A stretch of DNA of 64,000 nucleotides, from the NCBI GenBank assembly GCA_019120335.1, contig DWVH01000046.1, positions 1 to 64,000 on the forward strand, read 5' to 3'. The stretch is from Candidatus Enterococcus stercoripullorum. Its GTDB lineage: Bacteria > Bacillota > Bacilli > Lactobacillales > Enterococcaceae. Positions 35,588 through 42,756 of this stretch are shown here, one piece after another. The stretch's first letter is position 1. Each line of letters starts with the position of its first letter. The notes under the pieces were generated by a model. It had not been told where the DNA came from. It ran no database searches and saw only the letters and a list, made by a program, of their open reading frames with translations. The translations under genes were made by a program, and so were the position numbers.

Positions 35588-35624
35588 AAAAACAGCCTAT
35601 CCGAGCAGTATCGAATAGGCTGTT
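35584..35624 (-). terminator. Terminator of the sigma-factor gene
   Basis: On the minus strand AACAGCCTATTC and GGATAGGCTGTT pair and are followed by a run of seven T. It overlaps the last codon of the convergent gene. Confidence 0.8.
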
Positions 35625-35630
35625 GGTGGT

Positions 35631-36131
35631 TTAACCTTGCTTTTTGAAAAATTCTTGAAAGACCGACCGTAATTTTTTGCGATAGTACGACCGATTTTGG
35701 CGCGAACCTTGATTTTTCGCCAAGAGACAATTTAAATATTTTTGATGTTTATCTGATAGTTCTTCACAAAATTTATCCAAATAAAGATAAAAATCCGAAT
35801 CATCCTCAAAACTCAAAGACTCAATAAAAGAATATAATTGCTCATCCTCACAAGCATCTTCATGTAAGGTCTTCTCATGACGGATACAATCCAAAATCCG
35901 CCATTTCAAACGCTGATAGATATACGGCAAAGGACAATTTAACTCAAAATCCTCTAATGAATCATATTCACAGACCAGCTTCCATAAGGCGATGCAAACC
36001 TCTTGAAAGTAATCATCATATTGATTATGCGTCGGATAAATATGCAGATTCCACAGCACTTTTCGCTCCAGAGCTTCATATTTTCTGATGACATCACTTG
36101 CAAATGGTTTACTTAAACGGTTATCATTCAT
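35631..36131 (-). CDS. Sigma-70 family factor, competence ComX/SigH-like
   Basis: A 166-residue protein from ATG 36131 behind AAGGAG. Region 2 is visible (ALERKVLWNLHIYPTHNQYD; YFQEVCIALWKLVCEYDSLE; PYIYQRLKWRILDCIRHEK) and the C-terminal part resembles a short region 4 (EELSDKHQKYLNCLLAKNQG then RQNRSYYRKKLRSVFQEF). The size and divergence match ComX/SigX and SigH-like factors that direct late competence genes in Lactobacillales. Whether competence occurs in this host cannot be judged. It is alone in its transcript. Confidence 0.7.
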   Translation of the reverse strand: MNDNRLSKPFASDVIRKYEALERKVLWNLHIYPTHNQYDDYFQEVCIALWKLVCEYDSLEDFELNCPLPYIYQRLKWRILDCIRHEKTLHEDACEDEQLYSFIESLSFEDDSDFYLYLDKFCEELSDKHQKYLNCLLAKNQGSRQNRSYYRKKLRSVFQEFFKKQG

Positions 36132-36838
36132 TTTCTCACTCCTTATTTTGCATCCATCCCCCATCTGGATAAGCCGGCATATCCGTTAGCGAAACTTCAC
36201 AACATTTTACTTTCATCTATAATAACGTTTTCAAAAAGTAAAATGTCAAAAAAATGCCGCAAACTTTTTCAAATTTTTTTCTATTTGCTGTAACCAAGTC
36301 GCTTCAAAAAAACAAAATATTTAACTTCACTTCCTACAATAGATTTTAAGCATTTTTCACATGCAAAATATAATATTATTATATACATACTCGCCGATTA
36401 CGAAAACCCTTTCTTTTTAAATAATACGTTTTGCGATAAAACAAACCGATTCGCTACAAAACAAAAAATTTATCTGCTAGTCTATAAAATACATATCATA
36501 TCAAACCATTCATTAAATCAATTGATATGACTATATTATTTTTATTTTAAATAATATGATTCATATTTTATTTAGCTATTTGATAATCTATCTTTTGTAA
36601 ACAATGAAAATTCTCAATAACTTACATATTTTCTCCTCGTGTAAATAGAAAACATTCCAAAAAGTGTACGATAGATAAATTATTCGTTTTCTTATTAGTA
36701 CGCTTCATTCATTTAAACTGTTTATAAAATAATTTATCGACTTATTCTATATTTTTGTGGTAAATAGGCATTTTTTCATGATTTTTTTGGACTTTAGTGT
36801 TAGAATAGATAGGTCACAAAATAGAAAGGATGATGTCA
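36132..36838. other. Long AT-rich intergenic region
   Basis: About 700 bases with very high A+T and no supported gene. A repeated word ACAAAACAAA occurs around 36438 and 36457. The left part should hold the sigma gene's control region. No promoter can be named with confidence. The stretch could regulate the sigma factor or be remains of lost genes. Confidence 0.4.
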
Positions 36839-37417
36839 ATGAAACTCTTGAGACGCTATTTTTTCTTCACCTTTTTATCCAAAATCTGGTTAGCCGGCAT
36901 TTTGACATTAGGATTAGAAGCCATGACCAAGCACTATCTACCACAAGAATATCTCTTTGCGGTGACTTCATGGTATCAGACAGTGAGCCTCATTTATTTG
37001 GCATCGGTCGTCTTATATGAATTATTCTTACTGACCACACAAGGCAGCATCTTATCATTGGTTCATACGACGAATTTCGCGGCACTGATTTTACTCTCGC
37101 CATTTAATACATTAGCTGATCCATATAAACAAGCCCTTCTCATGACAAATGGCCATCCAATTCTCAATTTCATTTTACTGATTGTCATTTATCTGGCCAT
37201 TCGCTTTTACTTAATTAAAATTAATTTTACGTTGGTCCCTGATTTATTCAATCATCCTGAGCAGTTTCAGCGATTGATGACCGTTGAGGAAAAGCAGACC
37301 TTACAAAGCGCTTCTCACACGGTGAAACAGATTTCTTTTCGCTTTACCAATCCGATGATGAGCTTTTTATTCACCCCACCTACAGTCAGCAAAATTCTAG
37401 ACCAACCTTCACAATAA
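36839..37417 (+). CDS. Polytopic membrane protein, hypothetical
   Basis: About 192 residues from ATG 36839, which follows AAAGGATG at good distance; two in-frame ATGs nine bases earlier lie too close to that site. Hydrophobic stretches at about residues 8-25, 45-62, 70-92 and 105-125 suggest four membrane spans; the C-terminal third (HPEQFQRLMTVEEKQTLQSA) is soluble and charged. No known family. It ends in a clear terminator and stands alone. Confidence 0.6.
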   Translation: MKLLRRYFFFTFLSKIWLAGILTLGLEAMTKHYLPQEYLFAVTSWYQTVSLIYLASVVLYELFLLTTQGSILSLVHTTNFAALILLSPFNTLADPYKQALLMTNGHPILNFILLIVIYLAIRFYLIKINFTLVPDLFNHPEQFQRLMTVEEKQTLQSASHTVKQISFRFTNPMMSFLFTPPTVSKILDQPSQ

Positions 37418-37422
37418 AGAAA

Positions 37423-37459
37423 ACCCACTCGCCAACTCTTTAGGCAGTGGGGCTTTTTA
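37423..37459 (+). terminator. Terminator of the membrane protein gene
   Basis: CCCACTCGCC and GGCAGTGGGG form the stem, then CTTTTT. Five bases after the stop codon. Confidence 0.8.
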
Positions 37460-37494
37460 TTATAATTGTTCGCCGTTGGTCGTTAGTAAACGAA

Positions 37495-37523
37495 TTGCGC
37501 ATAAACTCTTTTGATGCTATACT
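37495..37523 (+). promoter_or_regulatory. Promoter of the small RNA at 37529
   Basis: TTGCGC (37495-37500), a 17-base spacer and TATACT (37518-37523), with no gene downstream except the short hairpin RNA. Confidence 0.65.
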
Positions 37524-37528
37524 ATAGG

Positions 37529-37589
37529 AAAGAAGCAATCCTGGCACCATCGGGACACGTAGCCCTGTGCTGACGGTTGCTTCTTTTTT
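37529..37589 (+). ncRNA. Small structured RNA, about 60 nt
   Basis: AGAAGCAA and TTGCTTCT close a stem, with an inner hairpin GGGACACGTAGCCC next to GCACC and CTGTGC. Six T follow, so the closing stem is also the terminator. A perfect promoter spacing upstream supports a real transcript of this size. Not matched to any family I know. The general shape is shared with 26381-26441. Confidence 0.55.
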
Positions 37590-37701
37590 GTTTATTTAAA
37601 ATTTGGGCATAAAAAAAGACATCTACTTTGGAAAGTAAATATCTTTTTAAATAGCAAAATAATACGTATCATTCCGTTAAATTATAAATCATCCTTATCC
37701 A

Positions 37702-38413
37702 TTACGATACAGAGGAAACTTGATAATCTGCTGACTCTTTAATATCCACACACACATCAATAAACGTCGCACTAGTATATGCAGCTAACATAGACCGATC
37801 ATTTAAGCCATCACCAATTGTAAAAATATTAGCATGATGAATATTATTTTCCGTCGCAAATCGTTCAATAGCAGTTTTTTTATCGATTCCTTCAGGTACA
37901 ATATCCACTGTTTGTATATTTTGTAAGAATGATAAACTAGGGATATTACCTTTCATTTCATTAACAAACTTCCTAGCTGATGTTTCATTCAAAAATTGGA
38001 TAGATAATTGACACAATATATCCTCGTTATCACTTGATATTCCTTGACAAATATCACTTAAATCTTCAAATTTTACAGTCTGCCATTGAGAAAGAACTAA
38101 ATTATAAATACTTAGCTTGATACGTTTATTTGCATAATCATTTTGACATACCACAAAAAAAAGAGTGTCTCTATCTTTTTCATTAATAGTCTGATATATC
38201 TTTTTATCCAATGCTACACCGTTATTACCGATAATATAATCTGGATTCATATCAGGATAATCAACAAGTTTTTTTATAATGATATCCAATCTCTGCCTGT
38301 TTTAATAACAAATTTATTACCTTTGTTTTGCCAATTTAGAATTTCATTAATTCCTTCTTTACTAATGGTATTTTCTTTAAATAAAAAGATACTTACAGAG
38401 AATATATATTTTA
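37702..38413 (-). pseudogene. HAD-IIB (Cof-type) hydrolase, decayed
   Basis: The C-terminal 190 residues form an open frame with the family's cap and motif IV (IFTIGDGLNDRSMLAAY), which binds magnesium. Upstream the homology goes on in another frame (TISKEGINEILNWQNKGNKF, then VIKTGRD), so a frameshift lies near 38285. At the N-terminus the nucleophile motif DxDGT is replaced by an SVSIFLFKEN-like stretch and no start codon exists. The remnant abuts the PIN-protein gene. Cof-type enzymes dephosphorylate sugar phosphates or flavin precursors. Confidence 0.75.
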
Positions 38414-38417
38414 TATT

Positions 38418-38918
38418 TCAGACAGAAAGCTGTACTTCTTTAAAAAATTCATTCATTGAAATACACCTAACGCCAAGTTGTTCACAAACATCTGGAATCT
38501 TAGCATTTTTACTTGGATGAATACGATTTAAATTAGGATTCTTTATTTCATAAGTTACTATAGTATATTTTTCTGTTTTCGCAAAAGCAATTAGCCAAGC
38601 ATCCGCAATTTTTTCATGTGCCCAACCTTTTTCAGAAGCAAGAGCGGCATCGTTGTATAAGACACAAGTTGCAATATAACGCAAAACCTCAATCCATTCA
38701 GCTGAATAATTTTTTTGATTGATATATGACTTATTGTAATTACTACTAAGCCAATCTTTTAACCATAAATCTTGATAGTTTTCATCAATCACAATTCTGG
38801 GAATAACAACTTTCTCATTTAGTATTTTAGTCAGTTTATCCCAAAAAGTTGGGAAAAAATCAATTTTATAGTATCTATCATAAAAATTAATATATATATT
38901 TGAATCAAGTAAATACAT
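38418..38918 (-). CDS. DUF4411 / PIN-like toxin
   Basis: A 166-residue PIN-fold protein: MYLLDSNIYINFYDRYY with the first acidic residue (Asp5), 'VIPRIVIDENYQDLW', 'KIADAWLIAFAKTEKYTIVT' with the central Asp, and 'IPDVCEQLGVRCISMNEFF' at the end. PIN proteins are magnesium-dependent ribonucleases; DUF4411 members pair with Xre-ImmA proteins as type II toxin-antitoxin systems. It begins immediately after the stop of such a gene (38919), which fits. All four acidic positions seem present, so it is probably active. Confidence 0.8.
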   Translation of the reverse strand: MYLLDSNIYINFYDRYYKIDFFPTFWDKLTKILNEKVVIPRIVIDENYQDLWLKDWLSSNYNKSYINQKNYSAEWIEVLRYIATCVLYNDAALASEKGWAHEKIADAWLIAFAKTEKYTIVTYEIKNPNLNRIHPSKNAKIPDVCEQLGVRCISMNEFFKEVQLSV

Positions 38919-40028
38919 CTATACCCCATCTCCAACCAAATTGTGATATCCTTTGTACCCAACACCAACAATGAGAAAAGCATCTGTGTAGGAAATCCGA
39001 TTTTGCTTAACGGCATTATCAACATAATGGACAAAATGATGATCCATCCTAAAATTAAGATTGTTGTAATAATTACCACCAGAAGAGTTGCCATCATTTT
39101 TCTGCAATTTAACAAATTCATGCTCAAGTTGATGATTCATTGAAATATAGACCTCTTTGGAAATATACTTCAAATCAAATAATCTTCTTAAAACCACAAA
39201 TTTACTCACTTCAAATCGTTTCGATATACTCGCTAGATTATCATCTAAATCCTGATGATTATCCACCAATTCTGTTAGGAAGCGCTGAGGAAGTAATATT
39301 TCTGCAGTGATGCGATTAATTTTAGCTTCAAGTTTAGTGTGAGAGTCAAAATCATGATTAGTCAATAAATCACTATCATCAAAAAATAGATGAACGAACT
39401 CATGAATCAACGTGAATAATTTTCCCGCTGAAGAATCAGTTTGATTAATAAAAATCAGTGGCGCTCGTTTATCAGACAGAACAAAACCACGAAACTCTTT
39501 TAAATTTAATGGTCGTCGCGTATTATCCTTTACCTTGCCATTAAGAAAGATAAAAACCCCAAGATTATTCATCTTTTTTCGATAGTCTTTAAATCTTTCT
39601 TTTGCAATCTTAGTTCCTAGATAATGATGAATTGTTTGAATAACCTTTTCATCATCATCTTGCACCGTAAATAATCCAACAAATGGACACTCACTTTCTA
39701 CTTCTTCCTTCAAAAAATCTTGCTTTTCTTGCATATCAAGAATTGTATCTCTTAATTCGGGACTCATTTCTTCCATATATTCGGAATGAAGGGTTCGAAA
39801 TTGTAGATTTACCTTTCGTCCATCTATAGGCTTATCTAATAGTAATAATCCTGTTGGAACATTAATTGTTTTTGCAATGTTGGATAGTTGAGTAAAAGTA
39901 GGCGCAATTTCTCCAGATATTATCTGATCAATATTTTTTATCTTCTCACGTAATATTTCGATGGGAATATTAGATTGACGGATATAGGATAATAAAACAT
40001 CTGTATTAATATGTAATCGATTGCCCAT
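38919..40028 (-). CDS. Xre-HTH plus ImmA/IrrE metallopeptidase (antitoxin candidate)
   Basis: A 369-residue protein from ATG 40028 with GGAGGG nine bases upstream. Residues 1-75 are a Cro/C1 HTH (LREKIKNIDQIISGEIAPTF; TQLSNIAKTINVPTGLLLLD). Residues about 170-290 are an IrrE/ImmA zinc peptidase domain with the HExxH motif LIHEFVHLFFDD. Proteins of this build act as antitoxins or as repressor-cleaving proteases. Direct adjacency to the DUF4411 gene marks a known type of toxin-antitoxin pair. The last ~50 residues are asparagine-rich. Confidence 0.85.
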   Translation of the reverse strand: MGNRLHINTDVLLSYIRQSNIPIEILREKIKNIDQIISGEIAPTFTQLSNIAKTINVPTGLLLLDKPIDGRKVNLQFRTLHSEYMEEMSPELRDTILDMQEKQDFLKEEVESECPFVGLFTVQDDDEKVIQTIHHYLGTKIAKERFKDYRKKMNNLGVFIFLNGKVKDNTRRPLNLKEFRGFVLSDKRAPLIFINQTDSSAGKLFTLIHEFVHLFFDDSDLLTNHDFDSHTKLEAKINRITAEILLPQRFLTELVDNHQDLDDNLASISKRFEVSKFVVLRRLFDLKYISKEVYISMNHQLEHEFVKLQKNDGNSSGGNYYNNLNFRMDHHFVHYVDNAVKQNRISYTDAFLIVGVGYKGYHNLVGDGV

Positions 40029-40252
40029 GACGCTCATCCCTCCAATCTTTATTACCTTTAAACAAAACTCATAATTACACACTCATTTTACTTCAAAAAT
40101 ACTTTTGGGTAAATCTCAAAAAACAATAACTAAATCCCTAATATTTTGAGAAAAAAATTGTAAAATCAAAAAAGCCTTTTGAAAGAATTTGCTAAGGAAT
40201 AATTTTTTAAGTACACTCCAGTTCTATAACAAACATTGTTTCTAAGCCATCT

Positions 40253-40284
40253 AAAAAAGACGCACACCACATGAGGTATACGTC
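40253..40284 (-). terminator. Terminator, copy 1 of a repeated module
   Basis: On the minus strand GACGTATACC...GGTGTGCGTC pairs imperfectly and six T follow. The same sequence, with two changes, occurs at 53598-53629. It closes the small gene at 40300-40476. Confidence 0.7.
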
Positions 40285-40299
40285 TAGCGATCACAATTT

Positions 40300-40476
40300 C
40301 TATTCCTCTTCCAATTCTTCCGCTTCTAGTCTCTTTATTTCTTCTTCAATTTCACGTATTCTAGCTTCTATTTTTGCATTTTCTCTTCTATGCCGCTCTT
40401 TTAATATAATCTGTAATACTTTTAGAACACAAATCGCAATACTAAGAATAATTGAAATCACTTTTAAAACAAACAT
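40300..40476 (-). CDS. Small membrane peptide with coiled-coil tail (58 aa)
   Basis: ATG at 40476, TAG at 40300, with AGGTG about thirteen bases upstream. The peptide starts with one hydrophobic helix (MFVLKVISIILSIAICVLKV) and ends in a strongly charged helix (EARIREIEEEIKRLEAEELE). It is followed at once by a terminator. Its form (one span plus charged tail, own terminator) recalls type I toxins and holin-like peptides of Lactobacillales. A decayed copy of its last codons and its terminator lies near 53598-53660. Function is inferred, not shown. Confidence 0.5.
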   Translation of the reverse strand: MFVLKVISIILSIAICVLKVLQIILKERHRRENAKIEARIREIEEEIKRLEAEELEEE

Positions 40477-40582
40477 TAATATTAAACACCTACTTATTTC
40501 TGTTCAAGCCATTTATCCTCATAACATACAGCTTGTAACTCATTTAATCAAAAATAATTCATCTAGCATTTTACTGTTCTCA

Positions 40583-41059
40583 CTATTGATACTGTTTTAT
40601 ATCAACAATATTATCCAAACTGAAATACTCTTGCTTTTGCTCTAGGTATGATTGGAAAAAGTTGTGGTCTAAATTAAATAGTTTCTCGAAAAAGGAAGGT
40701 AAAACTAAAAACTCTTGCAGTACTTGATCTAAATGAATCACTTTATTATCCAATGTAAAACGAACAAGCGAACGTATTTTAGCAGGTTTTATAGGGACAA
40801 TTTCATCATCTAAAGGTTCGTACTTACGATAGCCTTTTTTATAAAGTTGGGCCCAAAAATAACGATTCTCCTGATAATTTATTAACCCTAAATGATAGGC
40901 TCTCATTTCTAAAGACGCTATCGAAACCATGTATTTTCGCTTCAATTCTAGATAAGCATCAGGATTGGACTTTCTTCTTATATTGGCAAAGTCAGCAATA
41001 AATTCTTTCTCAGGAAGTAAAAAGGCAGAAGCAAACAAATCCGCTTTAAAAGACTTAAA
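40583..41059 (-). pseudogene. ImmA/IrrE-type protein, C-terminal part only
   Basis: About 157 residues starting in mid-domain with KADLFASAFLLPEKEFIADF, the usual segment after the HExxH motif of Xre-ImmA proteins (compare ITAEILLPQRFLTELV in the intact protein at 38919-40028). HTH and HExxH are missing. Homology stops at about 41059, within a few bases of the start of the YoeB remnant read on the other strand, so a recombination joined the two. Confidence 0.7.
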
Positions 41060-41280
41060 AAAAAGTCAAACATTCTGGTCTAAAAAATAAATTCGATGAT
41101 ATCATGAATACATTAAAGAATAATCCATACGAACCCACACATTCATTTGAAAAGCTAGTTCCAAGACATGAAGGTTTCTATTCAAGGAGACTGAATATTC
41201 AGCATAGAATTGTATATAAAATCGATGAAAAAAATAAACTTGTAACAATTTATTCGGCCTGGACACACTACGAAAAATAA
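41043..41280 (+). pseudogene. YoeB/Txe-type toxin fragment
   Basis: The frame ALKDLKKSQTFWSKK is followed, after a one-base shift in the run of A, by KFDDIMNTLKNNPYEPTHSF then EKLVPRHEGFYSRRLNIQHR and a C-terminal IYSAWTHYEK. This is the Txe/YoeB ribosome-dependent mRNA endonuclease, with the catalytic C-terminal His and the RR/QHR basic residues present, but the first residues are missing and no antitoxin gene is left. It is truncated at its 5' end at the junction with the ImmA remnant. Not functional as read. Confidence 0.8.
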
Positions 41281-41469
41281 AGTATAAATCGTTAGTTACT
41301 TAGATAATCCTTGCAAGTAAATACAATCTTATTATCGTTTAAATCTACTACTTTAATAAATTCCTCACGATAAATTTACGTCAACAACCTATATTAAAAC
41401 GGCTATCCCCAAAATGGCGGATAGCTGTCTTTTTACTCTACTTGATATTTCTAATGTTTCATCTTTAAA

Positions 41470-42750
41470 TTAAAATAACTTCAACTGTTCGAAATCATCG
41501 TGTTTATTTGGCTTGCTGTCTTGGCTATCTTCCTTGACAGTAGACATAGTCATTTCTGGCGTAAGATTCAATATAATTCGCTCTTTTCTAAGCAATTCGC
41601 GATACTTTTTCATCAGACGCTCGGCCTTGATTTGATTGGCGGGTTGTGTGTGACTGACGGATTTTGCCTGATAAATCGCTGACTCTTCTTCTGCAGATAA
41701 ATTTTCTTGAGCAAACCGTGCCAGCACCTCTTCTAAATCGGATAACTGCTTTAAATTCGTGACGCTTAGCTGCTGTTCAAAAGTATAGAAAAATTTGACT
41801 GGCTTATGACGCAACAACAGCTGAATCGTATTGCGCAAAGTCCCCGCGCTTACCTGAAGATTGCCATAACGATTTAAACTGATTGGATCAAATATCGCCA
41901 ACCCCCAGTCCGCCACTTCGCCCATCTGTCTGTCCTTTTCCATATGCCGTTCCTGAACCGTGATGTTTGCCTGCCCCACCTTGACTCGCTGCACTTGCCA
42001 CTTATTATCAAGCTTAAAACCAGCTCTGGCACTCAACGTATAGACCGTCACATGAGGATACTGCATCTGACGCAAAAACTGCGACACCACTGCATCGACC
42101 CCTTGACTCGCATCGCCTAGCACAATCCCAAGCCCCTGCTGCATGATTTTTCGCAACGATTCATACACTTCATCCGTCAATGCCACAAAACTCCGCGAAC
42201 CAGAGAGGAAGACTTGTTTACGCGGTGGAAGAATTTTACTCGCTTGCACATGGTAATTCTTTGACACTAAAATAAGTTTATTAGATTGTATTTTTTCAAC
42301 TACTTGTTTTTGATTCAAATAATGATTTAGTGGCTGTTGCATAATCAATATAGCAGAATCACTTTGCAAAGCTTCATGAGTTTGGAAATAGCACACTCCA
42401 TTTGATATTATTTCTGCCTTACCTAAAGTAAAGACGTAGGACTGATTACCACAATATTTACGTAATTCCTTTGTAAATTCTTGCTCGTTTGAAAATACTA
42501 TCTCAATACCTTTTTGATTGATTTCTGTTAGTTTCATTCCAAACTGCATTTTCATAGATAGTATTTCTTTTAACTTTTCCTTTAACTCATCGGAAACTTT
42601 TAACATTTTTAAACCGCGCGAGGTCAACAACTTTCCCTTTGGTTGTGTATATCGCTTAAATTTTTTTATTTCTTCTTCTGTTAAATGCTTGGGCAACAAA
42701 TCAGAAGTCAACATAACAATTTGTTTTTGTAACTCTGTATAGTCCTTCAT
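41470..42750 (-). CDS. SLOG/DprA-like nucleotide-binding protein of a helicase operon
   Basis: A 426-residue protein. Residues about 170-330 form a DprA/SLOG-like Rossmann fold: 'KQVFLSGSRSFVALTDEVYE', 'IMQQGLGIVLGDASQGVDAV', 'HVTVYTLSARAGFK'. The GSR and GxxxGVD positions are those binding nucleotides or ssDNA in this superfamily. The N-terminal 170 residues have an HTH-like segment and the Lys/Glu-rich C-terminus is probably disordered. It follows the RecQ gene by six bases and is the last gene of a three-gene operon. SLOG proteins sense or process nucleotide signals in several conflict systems; that role here is inferred. Confidence 0.65.
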   Translation of the reverse strand: MKDYTELQKQIVMLTSDLLPKHLTEEEIKKFKRYTQPKGKLLTSRGLKMLKVSDELKEKLKEILSMKMQFGMKLTEINQKGIEIVFSNEQEFTKELRKYCGNQSYVFTLGKAEIISNGVCYFQTHEALQSDSAILIMQQPLNHYLNQKQVVEKIQSNKLILVSKNYHVQASKILPPRKQVFLSGSRSFVALTDEVYESLRKIMQQGLGIVLGDASQGVDAVVSQFLRQMQYPHVTVYTLSARAGFKLDNKWQVQRVKVGQANITVQERHMEKDRQMGEVADWGLAIFDPISLNRYGNLQVSAGTLRNTIQLLLRHKPVKFFYTFEQQLSVTNLKQLSDLEEVLARFAQENLSAEEESAIYQAKSVSHTQPANQIKAERLMKKYRELLRKERIILNLTPEMTMSTVKEDSQDSKPNKHDDFEQLKLF

Positions 42751-42756
42751 ATATAC

